From positions 1 to 64,000 of the forward strand of contig CABVAC010000004.1 in assembly GCA_902496275.1 (NCBI GenBank): a stretch of 64,000 nucleotides of DNA, written 5' to 3'. Positions 52,382 through 60,087 of the stretch are shown here, piece by piece. The translations under genes and the position numbers were made by a program. Numbering within the stretch: position 1 is the first letter of the stretch; each line of letters begins with the position of its first letter. The stretch comes from an uncultured Collinsella sp. Its GTDB lineage: Bacteria > Actinomycetota > Coriobacteriia > Coriobacteriales > Coriobacteriaceae. The notes below the pieces were generated by a model. It saw nothing but the letters and a program-made list of their open reading frames with translations, did no database searches and was not told the origin of the DNA.

Positions 52382-53377
52382 CTAGGCGCCGATCTCGGGC
52401 AGCTCAGGAACATTGGTGTCGCCCGTACGGTCACCGATGCAGATCTGCCACAGCTCGGTCCAGGTGCCGTCGTCCTCGATCTTCTTAAGGAAGTCGTTGA
52501 CAAAGGCGACACCGTCGGAATCGAGCGGCAGGCCGATGCCATAGGGCTCCTTGCTGCCGAAGGGCTTGCCGGCGATCTTGTACTTATCGGGCTCGCGGAC
52601 CAGGGCGCTCTGCTGCATGTTGTTATCGATGACGTAGGCGTCAACGCGGCCCTGCTGGAGTGCCTGGCGGGCCTCCTCGTCGGTCTTGAACTCCTGCTGG
52701 CTGGCCTTGGGGGCGAACTCCTCCAGGATGGCGGGGCCGTTGGAGCCGGACTGGACGGCGACGTTCTTGTCAGCCAGGTCGTCGACGCTCTTAATGTCGT
52801 CGTTATCGGCGAGCACCAGGATGGCCTGCTGGGTGTAGTAGTAGGGGCCGGCAAAGGAGACAAGCTTCTTGCGCTCGTCGGTGATGGTGTAGGTGGCAAA
52901 GACGGCGTCGACCTGGCCGTTCTGCAGGACGGACTCGCGGGTGTCCGAGGTTACCTGGGTGATCTCGACCTTGTTCTCGCCCAGAATGTAGTTGGACAGG
53001 AGCTGTGCGATACCGGCATCGAAGCCGCGGGTCTGACCGTCTTTCTCGTTGAGGAGGGAGAAGAGCGTAGAGGTCTGAACGCCACCGATCTTAAAGACGC
53101 CGGCGTCCTTGACGGCCGTGGCCCAGGTGCTGGCGGCGATGGCGTCGTCATCGGCCTTGGGGCCGTTGTCGACGAGCTTGTCGAATGCCTTGGCATCGAG
53201 CGTGGTGGAAGCCTCGGTATCCTCGGAGCTCTTGGAGGAGCCGGCGGCGGAACCCTTGTCGGCCTCGGCGCTGGTGTCGGAGCAGCCGGCAAGACCAAGG
53301 CCGGCGACGGTTGCGAAGGTGGCGGCAACGAAGCCGCGGCGGTCGAGAACGACCTGCTGGGAGAGGTTCTTGCTCAT
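52382..53377 (-). CDS. amino acid ABC transporter substrate-binding lipoprotein
   Basis: The 331-residue protein has an N-terminal signal with twin arginine (LDRRGFVAATFATVAG) ending in the lipobox LAGC, so it is probably a lipoprotein, perhaps exported by Tat. A Ser/Ala/Asp-rich linker (about 33-60) leads to a type II binding domain with GFDAGIAQLLSNYIL, VDAVFATYTITDERKKLVSF and YGIGLPLDSDGV, resembling glutamate/glutamine binders. It is the first gene of the importer operon, with AAAGGTG before the start. Confidence 0.92.
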   Translation of the reverse strand: MSKNLSQQVVLDRRGFVAATFATVAGLGLAGCSDTSAEADKGSAAGSSKSSEDTEASTTLDAKAFDKLVDNGPKADDDAIAASTWATAVKDAGVFKIGGVQTSTLFSLLNEKDGQTRGFDAGIAQLLSNYILGENKVEITQVTSDTRESVLQNGQVDAVFATYTITDERKKLVSFAGPYYYTQQAILVLADNDDIKSVDDLADKNVAVQSGSNGPAILEEFAPKASQQEFKTDEEARQALQQGRVDAYVIDNNMQQSALVREPDKYKIAGKPFGSKEPYGIGLPLDSDGVAFVNDFLKKIEDDGTWTELWQICIGDRTGDTNVPELPEIGA

Positions 53378-53496
53378 GGTAGAACACCTTTCTCAATAAA
53401 ATCCCTAGCGGTTGAGTAGAGTTATACCCTATCGCGCTCAAATGGGTCAACACGAAATAACTCAGAAACATACTTGTCTTATGGGTAATTCTACCT

Positions 53497-53524
53497 ACCA
53501 CAAAGGGACAGGCACCTTCGTGGT
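53497..53524. repeat. REP-like palindrome, GGGACAGG family (ACCAC stem)
   Basis: ACCAC...AGG and CCT...GTGGT form the stem; the left half contains CAAAGGGACAGG, the core shared with the copies at 33783, 39857 and 58521. Confidence 0.6.
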
Positions 53525-53559
53525 GGTTTTGGCCGATGCGGCGGCATGCCTTGTTGCTT

Positions 53560-53779
53560 TGTCTCGATCTGTAACATCTGCAGCCGTTTTTGCCGAGTGA
53601 CTGTTACAGATCGAGATTATCTCCTTAGGGGAATTCGAATGTCTCAATCTGTAACATCTGGACGGCCAAAAGGTCTCTATCAGTTACAGATCGAGACAAA
53701 CAACAGGGGCAAAGACGGTTTGTCTCGATCTGTAACAGTTAGACGGGAATTCGGGCCCTAGATGTTACAGATCGAGACA
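53560..53779. repeat. tandem array of three hairpins with TGTCTCGATCTGTAACA arms
   Basis: Three inverted repeats, at 53560-53616, 53641-53697 and 53721-53779, start every 80 bases. In each, TGTCTCGATCTGTAACA (one A for G in the second) pairs with TGTTACAGATCGAGACA (ends trimmed in the first two). The about 25-base loops differ and have no shared sequence beyond the edges. The array fills the gap between dxs and the importer operon. It has no open reading frame. Confidence 0.8.
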
Positions 53780-53795
53780 ATTGAGTCGCGAAAAT

Positions 53796-53835
53796 AAAAA
53801 ACTCCGCAGGGATGCTTCCCTTGCGGAGGTTTTTT
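53796..53835. terminator. bidirectional-type terminator after dxs
   Basis: CTCCGCAGGG pairs with CCCTTGCGGAG, with AAAAAA before and TTTTTT after, so it has a T-tract on both strands. It overlaps the dxs stop codon. Confidence 0.85.
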
Positions 53836-55615
53836 ACTCGTTGAGTAGCCTTACGGCTTCGGCGGCCATGTTCTCGACCGTCATGCCGTTCTGCACGAGC
53901 AGTTCGTTGGGATCGTAGCGGTCGGGAAAGCCCTTGGCGATGCCAAAGGTGCGCGTGCGCAACGGCGTGCATGCCAGATAGCATGCCACGCGCTCGCCCC
54001 AGCCGCCGTCCAAGATGCCGTCCTCGAGGGTGACGACAACGCGATGCTCGGCGGCAAGACTGTCGAGGAACTCGCGGTCGAGCTCGGTTGCAAAGCGCGG
54101 GTTGACGAGCGTGGCCTCGATGCCGTACTCGGCAGTCAGACGGTTTGCCACGCGCTCACCCAGCTCAAAGAAATCGCCAAGCGCGAGCACGGCAACGTCG
54201 CGGCCCTGACGCACCACGTTGTAGCGAACGGCGCTGTAGTCGGTGTCTTCGGCGGGCGCAAGGTCGGGGTGGCTTACCAGGCCGATGCCCGGTACGCGGA
54301 TTGCCACGGGATGCTCGCGGTGGTCGAGCGACCAGCTCAGCATGGACAGATATTCCTCCATGCAGGCCGGCGCCAAGTAGTGCATGTTGGGAAGACCGCC
54401 CAGCATGGAAATATCAAAGAACGAAAGATGCGTCTCGGACGTGGTGCCAAAGATTGACGCACCAAACACCAAAATGGTTGCGGGGGCGTCGTTGAGGCAT
54501 AGGTCGTGCCACAGCTCGTCGTAGGCGCGCTGCAAAAACGTACCGTACACACCAAAGACTGGCTTGGCGCCCGAGCGCGCAAGCGCGGTGGCAAAGGTCA
54601 CGGCGTGCTCCTCGGCAATGCCCACATCGACGAACTGTTTGCCGGCGGCAGCGCGAAGCTCGGGTGTAAAGCCCATGATGTAGGGCGTGGCGGCCGTGAT
54701 GCCAACGACCTGTGGATCGCGCTCGATGGCGGCGCTGAGCGCCTCGCCCGTAATGTCAGCATAGGTGCGCGGCGCAGGCTCGCTTGGATGGCCCGGGCAG
54801 AGCTTGCGGCCGGTCGCCATGTCAAACGGACCCACGTGGTGCCAGCGCTCGGGGTCGTTTTGGGCCGGCTCAAAGCCCTTGCCCTTGGCGGTGGAGACGT
54901 GCAGCACGATGGGATGATCGATATCGCGCAGCTCCTGCAGCGCGTCGACGAGGGCCAACACGTCGTTGCCGGCGTCCAGATAGCGGTAGTCGAGCCCCAT
55001 CGCGCGGAAAACGTTGCGCTCACAGGTGCCGTTGCTGGTGCGCAGCTCGGCCAGATTGCGATAGAGGCCACCGTGGTTCTCGGCGATGGACTGGTCGTTA
55101 TCGTTGACGATGATGATCAGGTTGCTGTCGAGTTCGGCGGCATTGTTGAAGCCCTCAAACGCCAAGCCGCCCGAAAGCGAGCCGTCGCCAATGATGGTGA
55201 TGACGTTGTAGCTGTCGCCCGCCAGATCGCGGGCGTGTGCCAAGCCGCAGCCCAGGCTCACCGATGTGGAGGTGTGGCCCATGGCGAACAGGTCGTGCTC
55301 GGACTCGTCGGGATTGGCAAAGCCAGAAGCCTCGCCAAAACGTTCCGGATCGATATAGGTATACGCGCGCCCGGTCAGCGCCTTGTGGGCGTAGGTCTGG
55401 TGCGAAACGTCAAAGACAATCTTGTCGATGGGGGAGTTAAACACGCGATGAAGCGCAACCGTAAGCTCAACGACGCCCAGGTTGGGGGCAACGTGTCCGC
55501 CGACAGCGGCGGAGCTTTCGAGGATGGCGTGGCGAATCTCGCCGCAGAGCAGCGGAAGCTCGGCGCGGTCGAGAGCCTTGACGTCCTCGGGCGTTGTCGT
55601 TTGCGTAAGCAGCAT
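53834..55615 (-). CDS. dxs: 1-deoxy-D-xylulose-5-phosphate synthase
   Basis: The 593-residue thiamine-diphosphate enzyme has the cofactor motif IIGDGSLSGGLAFEGFNNA, DVGIAEEHAVTFA with the catalytic glutamate, and DGILDGGWGERV in the C-terminal domain. It condenses pyruvate and glyceraldehyde-3-phosphate in the first step of the MEP isoprenoid pathway. It is slightly shorter than the 620-residue E. coli enzyme. The Gly/His-rich stretch HVAPNLGVVELTVALHRVF is as expected. It is transcribed alone, divergent from the HD-domain gene with 227 bases between. Confidence 0.94.
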   Translation of the reverse strand: MLLTQTTTPEDVKALDRAELPLLCGEIRHAILESSAAVGGHVAPNLGVVELTVALHRVFNSPIDKIVFDVSHQTYAHKALTGRAYTYIDPERFGEASGFANPDESEHDLFAMGHTSTSVSLGCGLAHARDLAGDSYNVITIIGDGSLSGGLAFEGFNNAAELDSNLIIIVNDNDQSIAENHGGLYRNLAELRTSNGTCERNVFRAMGLDYRYLDAGNDVLALVDALQELRDIDHPIVLHVSTAKGKGFEPAQNDPERWHHVGPFDMATGRKLCPGHPSEPAPRTYADITGEALSAAIERDPQVVGITAATPYIMGFTPELRAAAGKQFVDVGIAEEHAVTFATALARSGAKPVFGVYGTFLQRAYDELWHDLCLNDAPATILVFGASIFGTTSETHLSFFDISMLGGLPNMHYLAPACMEEYLSMLSWSLDHREHPVAIRVPGIGLVSHPDLAPAEDTDYSAVRYNVVRQGRDVAVLALGDFFELGERVANRLTAEYGIEATLVNPRFATELDREFLDSLAAEHRVVVTLEDGILDGGWGERVACYLACTPLRTRTFGIAKGFPDRYDPNELLVQNGMTVENMAAEAVRLLNE

Positions 55616-55842
55616 CGTTGTGGGTTACTCCATGCGAATCGAGCGCCGGCGCTCCCTCGGCCGACACAATTGCACAAGACAGTCTCGCACATTTTGGCGT
55701 TTGATATGTGACGGCGGCGCGGTAATTCGACAACTGGTGGGGCAAAACGTTTTGTCCGATGCCATACTGATAGATTCGATGATGATTTTTTCAATACGTG
55801 CAGGCCGTGGCTTGCCGCCGTGAGCCGCTGGAAGGAGGCAGC
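55616..55842. promoter_or_regulatory. divergent promoter region of dxs and the HD gene
   Basis: No gene is evident. Near 55760-55800 an A/T-rich stretch (ATACTGATAGATTCGATGATG) probably holds the forward promoter, and GGAAGGAGGC gives the ribosome binding site. No operator was recognised. Confidence 0.3.
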
Positions 55843-56379
55843 ATGTCCGATGCCGTTCGTGCCGAGAAAATCGCGCACGAGGTCGACGATGCCGCCCGCC
55901 AGCTCGCCCAGGCGGGCCGCTTGGACCTGACGCGCGAGTTTATCCAGCATGGCGACGTGACGGTCTATGCACATGTGACCTCGGTGGCACGGGTAAGTCT
56001 GTCCTTTGCCGAGCACTTGGGCCGTGCTGGCATTTCGATCGACCGTGCCTCGCTGCTGCGCGGAGCCTTGTTACACGATTACTTTCTCTATGACTGGCAC
56101 GATCCCGATCCGAGCCATCGCCTGCACGGATTTCGGCATCCGTTTTTTGCCCTGGCGCGTGCCGAGGAAGATTTTGAGCTGACGTTGCGCGAGCGGAATA
56201 TCATCGTGCGGCATATGTTTCCGCTGGTGCCCGTGCCGCCGACGTGTCGCGAGGCGTGGATTGTTTGCCTGGCGGATAAATGGTGTGCTCTGCGTGAGAC
56301 GGTCGCCGGCCGCCTGCCGCGCAAGGACGAGACGGACGATAGCGTGAGTAAAGAATCGAGCGAGAAGAGGAGAGGGTAG
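55843..56379 (+). CDS. HD domain-containing protein
   Basis: The 178-residue protein has an HD domain with histidine at HGDVTVYAHVTSVARV, then LRGALLHDYFLYDWHD (His-Asp pair) and FRHPFFALARAEEDF. This is a family of small predicted phosphohydrolases commonly encoded beside PF06541 membrane proteins, as here (3-base gap). GAAGGAGG precedes the ATG at 55843. The substrate is not known. Confidence 0.85.
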   Translation: MSDAVRAEKIAHEVDDAARQLAQAGRLDLTREFIQHGDVTVYAHVTSVARVSLSFAEHLGRAGISIDRASLLRGALLHDYFLYDWHDPDPSHRLHGFRHPFFALARAEEDFELTLRERNIIVRHMFPLVPVPPTCREAWIVCLADKWCALRETVAGRLPRKDETDDSVSKESSEKRRG

Positions 56380-56382
56380 ACG

Positions 56383-57402
56383 GTGGGGACCGCGATCGAC
56401 ATGGCGTTTGACGGCGCGACGCTTGCCGCCTGCCCACTCTCGGCACTGGTGCTCTCGTTTACCTTTTACGGGTTTTGCGGTTGGGCATGGGAGTCGACAG
56501 TATGCGCCATGCTCAATCACGGACGATTTGCCAACAGTGGCTTTTTGCTGGGGCCGTGTTGTCCTATCTATGGTGTGGGCGGCATTGCCTGCTGGCTGCT
56601 GTTGCGTGGGATTCCGGATGCCTCGAGCCAGTTTGTCGCTGCAGCGCTCGTATGCAGCGTGATTGAGTACAGCGTAGGCGTGCTGTTGGAAAAAACAACG
56701 GGCGCTCGCTTTTGGGATTACTCGCACCTGCCGTTTAACTTGCACGGACGCATCTGCCTGTACTGGGCCTGCGCGTTTGGCTTGGGTGCGTTGTGTATTT
56801 GCCGTTTAGTGGAGCCGGCATTGCTGGGGCTGCTTGGCCATCTGCCGGTGCTGATTGTGCGGCTGTCCGCCTTTATCGTCGCGGTCGCGATGATGGTCGA
56901 CGCGGTGTGCTCGTTGGCGAGCTGGCGGCGTCTGTCTGATCAGCTGGAGCGGGTCCGGGCCGACCTTGCCGACCGCATCAATGAGTCGCTTGCCGATGCC
57001 TCGGACTCAGTGCTCGAACGTATTCCCGATTCTACGATTGACTCGGTAGCACAGACGCACATCCGTAGCCGTGCCGTTAACGCGTGGCTGGCCGAGCTGG
57101 GTGACGCCGCGCTCGATGCCCTGCGCGAGAAGGCTTCGATGCCGACGTTTATCGCGGATGGTGCTCGCGGCCTGGCGCTTGCCGCCCGCCGCGTGGCCGA
57201 TGCCGCGCCGAGCATGCCGCGTCCGTCGCTCAGTCGTCGCCTTGCCGGCAAGCGCATGAGCCGTCCGGTGCCAAGTGTGTCGCTCAGTCGACGCGACCTG
57301 CGCTTCTTCAATGCCTTCCCGCGCTTGCGCATCAATCGCTACGAGGGCGTCATCCGAGCTACCGATCTCCGCGACCGAGCCCGCGAGCTGTTCCGCCGCT
57401 AG
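56383..57402 (+). CDS. PF06541 family membrane protein (putative ABC_trans_CmpB)
   Basis: The 339-residue protein has five or six membrane spans in residues about 15-185, with the family signature FTFYGFCGWAWES, NHGRFANSGFLLGPCCPIYGVGG and LHGRICLYWACAFG. A cytoplasmic, Ala/Arg-rich helical tail (about 185-339) follows. The GTG at 56383 has AGGAGAGGG upstream; ATG at 56401 is an alternative. It is coupled to the HD-domain gene. Despite the family name, transport activity has not been shown. Confidence 0.82.
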   Translation: MGTAIDMAFDGATLAACPLSALVLSFTFYGFCGWAWESTVCAMLNHGRFANSGFLLGPCCPIYGVGGIACWLLLRGIPDASSQFVAAALVCSVIEYSVGVLLEKTTGARFWDYSHLPFNLHGRICLYWACAFGLGALCICRLVEPALLGLLGHLPVLIVRLSAFIVAVAMMVDAVCSLASWRRLSDQLERVRADLADRINESLADASDSVLERIPDSTIDSVAQTHIRSRAVNAWLAELGDAALDALREKASMPTFIADGARGLALAARRVADAAPSMPRPSLSRRLAGKRMSRPVPSVSLSRRDLRFFNAFPRLRINRYEGVIRATDLRDRARELFRR

Positions 57403-57557
57403 CCGGGACGGGCACGCTCATGGCTCCCTTGCTCGCGTATTTCCCGTTCGTTTCGCGCCCGTTGCCGCGCCGTTTCCAAGATTGCGGCGCCGTTGGAGAT
57501 GGCACGATCTGGGTCGAGCCGGTCGAGGAAGTTATCCGTATCCGCACCGGCGAACAC
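57399..57557 (-). CDS. possible small protein overlapping the upstream gene's end
   Basis: From a GTG at 57557 (GGCGGGG upstream) the minus frame gives 52 residues, with NFLDRLDPDRAISNGAAILE then an Arg/Glu-rich helix, ending at TAG 57399-57401 inside the preceding gene's stop. Composition is plausible, but the same DNA also has a 51-codon forward frame (57420-57575), and neither has a strong ribosome binding site. The gap 57403-57656 has no other candidate. Confidence 0.25.
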   Translation of the reverse strand: MFAGADTDNFLDRLDPDRAISNGAAILETARQRARNEREIREQGSHERARPG

Positions 57558-57591
57558 GGCCCCGCCGCGGTGTAGGACAATCTTTCGCCTG

Positions 57592-57621
57592 ACGGGCGTG
57601 CCTCTCTTGGGGCACGCCCGT
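57592..57621 (+). terminator. terminator before the HAD gene
   Basis: ACGGGCGTGCC pairs perfectly with GGCACGCCCGT, followed by TCTCGTCT. Confidence 0.55.
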
Positions 57622-57656
57622 TCTCGTCTACAATATCGTGCAGACGAAGGAGAGGC

Positions 57657-58520
57657 ATGCCCATGATCAAGATGTTTGCGAGTGACTTAGACGGAACGCT
57701 GCTGAACGCCCTGCACGAGGCCGACGGAACCATCCGCCGTGCCATTCGCGAGCTGACCGAGGCTGGCTTGCGTGTGGTTCCCGCGACCGGGCGCTCGACG
57801 TTGCCAATCGGCGAGCATGGCTTTACGGGCCTGGCGCTTGACGCCTGCTGCTCCAATGGATCAATCGTGCGCGACAGTCATGGCGAGGTGCTCAAAACCT
57901 GGACCATCGACCCGCAGGTTACCGAGGATCTGCTCAAGGAGTTTCCGGATATCTGTTTTGATTGCTCCACGCCCGATGGCATGTTTTCGAGCGGTTCGTT
58001 CGAGATGCACCAAGCGGGCTTTAAAAAGGACAGCCCTATCAAGCGCATCGTGATGCGTGGCATGCGTGCACGTGGCGGGTATCACGAGGAACAGTATTTC
58101 GACCAGTCGATCGGTGACATCCTGCGCCACGATGTGTGCAAGATCAACTGCCGCGTGACCTCGCCCGAGCTGGAGCGCGACCTTAAAGCGTATCTTGCCG
58201 AGCGCTCGGACCGCGTGGTCAACGCGCCGTTTGATCCGGTGATGTTCGAGATCACGGACGTGGCGTGCAACAAGGGCGAGAGTGTGGCCTGGCTGGCGGG
58301 CTACTACGGTATTGCCGAGGACGAGGTCGCGGTTTACGGCGACGGCGGTAACGACATTGCCATGCTCAAGCGTTTCCGCCACAGCTACGCCACCAAAAAC
58401 GCAAGCGATGCAGCTAAGGCCGCCGCGAGCGCGACTATCGGCAGTTGCATGGTCCACGCCGTTCCCAAACACATGCTCGCCACCATGCACAAGCAAAACT
58501 CCCGCACCGTCATCGAATAA
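57657..58520 (+). CDS. Cof-type HAD phosphatase
   Basis: The 287-residue protein has motif I FASDLDGTLLN with the nucleophilic aspartate, a C2-type cap in the middle, lysine near CNKGESVAWLAGYYG and motif IV VYGDGGNDIAMLKRF. These are Cof/YbiV-type sugar-phosphate or riboflavin-precursor phosphatases. GAAGGAGAGG serves either ATG 57657 or ATG 57663. The substrate cannot be inferred from the neighbours. Confidence 0.9.
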   Translation: MPMIKMFASDLDGTLLNALHEADGTIRRAIRELTEAGLRVVPATGRSTLPIGEHGFTGLALDACCSNGSIVRDSHGEVLKTWTIDPQVTEDLLKEFPDICFDCSTPDGMFSSGSFEMHQAGFKKDSPIKRIVMRGMRARGGYHEEQYFDQSIGDILRHDVCKINCRVTSPELERDLKAYLAERSDRVVNAPFDPVMFEITDVACNKGESVAWLAGYYGIAEDEVAVYGDGGNDIAMLKRFRHSYATKNASDAAKAAASATIGSCMVHAVPKHMLATMHKQNSRTVIE

Positions 58521-58549
58521 TGTGACAAAGGGACAGCCCCTCTGTCACA
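58521..58549. repeat. REP-like palindrome, GGGACAG family (TGTGACA stem)
   Basis: TGTGACA and TGTCACA form the stem around AAGGGACAGCCCCTC. It starts at the stop codon region of the HAD gene. The related copy at 59246-59273 has the same stem. Confidence 0.65.
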
Positions 58550-58603
58550 TGGGAGATGCCGGCTTTTGGCGTATAGGACTGTCTCGCTTTCGCCACCAAC
58601 AAA

Positions 58604-58802
58604 TTTCGAGTTATTCGGCCTGTCGGAGGTCGTTAAATGGCTAAAGATGCCCTCTCGGGAACATTCATACCTCTAATGGTGTTTGATTCGGTGTCGTAAG
58701 TGCGCAAATGGGCATGTATGCGCTCAAATAAGGACAAAAACCCTCAGATAATCCCGGCGGTGCATTTATACAGAACTAGCAGCGTGGCCGAATAACTCGA
58801 AA
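58604..58802. repeat. pair of 17-bp inverted repeats bounding a 165-base gene-free stretch
   Basis: TTTCGAGTTATTCGGCC at 58604-58620 is repeated exactly inverted as GGCCGAATAACTCGAAA at 58786-58802. The interior holds a small GCGCA/TGCGC dyad but no reading frame of note. It may be the ends of a decayed mobile element or the base of a large RNA fold. Confidence 0.6.
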
Positions 58803-58826
58803 AATGTAGGTGGCAGTTCGGCGACA

Positions 58827-58871
58827 AGCTCGGGCACGGCAAAGGAACTGTTCCTTCGCCGTGCCCGAGCT
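58827..58871. other. strong hairpin upstream of the 41-residue toxin-like gene
   Basis: A perfect 14-bp stem AGCTCGGGCACGGC closes over AAGGAA/TTCCTT inner pairing. Neither strand carries a T-tract. In type I toxin-antitoxin loci such a hairpin could belong to the toxin leader or to an antisense RNA. Confidence 0.55.
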
Positions 58872-58991
58872 ACGATCTTCTGAAATACGAACAAATATTC
58901 GCATATATAACTGCGCTTTGATAGAATCGGTATCGTTGGCGGCAGTTCCATGTGCCGGGCAACGCCCTCCATCTGATGGGAGGTGATGCCC

Positions 58992-59117
58992 ATGACCGAT
59001 TTGATTGATTTCGTGAGACTTCTGACCGCTTTGGTCTCGTTCTTCACGGCGCTTGTCGGCCTTTCCGAGGCACTCAAGCAGCGTTCGAAGCGCAACGGAA
59101 GGGGTCGCCGCCGCTAA
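58992..59117 (+). CDS. 41-residue hydrophobic peptide, toxin-like
   Basis: The frame reads MTDLIDFVRLLTALVSFFTA then LVGLSEALKQRSKRNGRGRR with a final R, stopping at TAA 59115-59117. One amphipathic/hydrophobic helix (about 4-26) is followed by a very basic tail. This form resembles small holin-like or TxpA/Fst-type membrane toxins of type I systems. GGGAGGTGATG lies before the ATG. A GGGGTC/GACCCC dyad spans its stop codon, and an imperfect terminator hairpin follows. The assignment is by form only; I have not identified the antitoxin RNA. Confidence 0.5.
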   Translation: MTDLIDFVRLLTALVSFFTALVGLSEALKQRSKRNGRGRRR

Positions 59118-59141
59118 GGCGTTGACCCCCTAATGCAAACA

Positions 59142-59178
59142 ACGGCGCTGCCCAGCTTTGCAGAACTTGGGCTGCCGT
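59142..59178 (+). terminator. terminator of the small peptide gene
   Basis: ACGGCGCTGCCCAG and CTTGGGCTGCCGT form an imperfect stem, followed by CGACATTATTC. It ends about 60 bases after the stop codon. Confidence 0.5.
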
Positions 59179-59245
59179 CGACATTATTCTACCCACGAAT
59201 GACATTTTGGACAATCGGTAATGCCGCTCCAAAAGCCAGGTGGGT

Positions 59246-59273
59246 TGTGACAAAAGGACTGCCCTTTGTCACA
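59246..59273. repeat. REP-like palindrome (TGTGACA stem, GGAC core)
   Basis: TGTGACAAA pairs with TTTGTCACA around AGGACTGCCC. It matches the copy at 58521 in stem and partly in core. It lies just before the TetR promoter region. Confidence 0.6.
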
Positions 59274-59299
59274 TCAAAAATATTGCCTTTACGTGTTGA

Positions 59300-59344
59300 T
59301 GCACACGGTGTGCAATAATACTCGCACTGTGCAATAGCGCACAG
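59300..59344. promoter_or_regulatory. two palindromic sites upstream of the TetR-type gene
   Basis: TGCACACGGTGTGCA (59300-59314) is a perfect 15-base palindrome. CTGTGCAATAGCGCACAG (59327-59344) is a second dyad with the same TGTGC core. They lie 22 to 66 bases before the start codon and are probable autoregulatory operators. Confidence 0.55.
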
Positions 59345-59365
59345 GTTGAGTAACAAGGAGGACGC

Positions 59366-60076
59366 TTGTCCCAGCTCGAGAAATGCGATCGCCGGTCCCT
59401 TCGCTCGCAGCGTGCCCTTCGCCAGGCACTTGCCAGCGAGCTTGCCGAAAGCGGCGACCTTTCGCGCATTAATGTCGCGTCGCTCACCGAGCGCGCTGGC
59501 CTAACGCGCCGCACGTTCTATTCGCACTACCGCGATATTCCCGACTTTATCAATCAAATCGAGGACGGCTTGCTGGCCGAGATCCGTGAGCGCATTGAGC
59601 TCATCACCGCAGCTCAGCTGCCTGATCTCTATCACAACATCGATGAGCTCGAGCCGGCGCCCGGTTCGGTTGAGCTGCTGCGTTATCTTGCGGCCAACCG
59701 CGATTTAATCGGTGCGCTGCTGGGTCCGGGCGGCGACCAGGCCTTCATTAAAAGGATTATCGACACCGCGCGTGAGGCCGTAGTGCCGCGTGCGCAGACG
59801 GGCATTTTGGGCCTGGCGCTGGGTACGTTCTTTGACTACTACGTTACCTACGTCGTGAGTGCCGAGGTCGGCATGATTCAGCGCTGGTTTGAGCGTGGGC
59901 TCACCGAATCGCCCGAGGCCATGGCGCGCATTATGACGGTGCTCGCTTTTGTGCGCCCTGGTGACCTGTATGGCCAACCCATTGATATCAACGTGCCGGA
60001 ATACGGCATGAAGCTATTGAACCTACAGCTCGAGGACGCGGCCGACACCGCCGCAGCCGTCGAGTCCAACAACTAA
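59366..60076 (+). CDS. TetR/AcrR family transcriptional regulator
   Basis: The 236-residue protein has an N-terminal HTH (RSLRSQRALRQALASELAES then ASLTERAGLTRRTFYSHYRD) and a helical ligand domain (about 75-215) of the kind annotated TetR_C in coriobacterial regulators. The start codon is TTG, with AAGGAGGAC 4 bases upstream. It ends 11 bases before the giant activase gene, so the two are probably one operon and the regulator may respond to a substrate or product of that system. Confidence 0.88.
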   Translation: MSQLEKCDRRSLRSQRALRQALASELAESGDLSRINVASLTERAGLTRRTFYSHYRDIPDFINQIEDGLLAEIRERIELITAAQLPDLYHNIDELEPAPGSVELLRYLAANRDLIGALLGPGGDQAFIKRIIDTAREAVVPRAQTGILGLALGTFFDYYVTYVVSAEVGMIQRWFERGLTESPEAMARIMTVLAFVRPGDLYGQPIDINVPEYGMKLLNLQLEDAADTAAAVESNN

Positions 60077-60087
60077 GAGGAGAGACA

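Noticed and set aside
53560..53779. CRISPR array
   Set aside because: The repeated 17-base units occur as inverted pairs forming hairpins, not as direct repeats with uniform spacers, and there are no cas genes.
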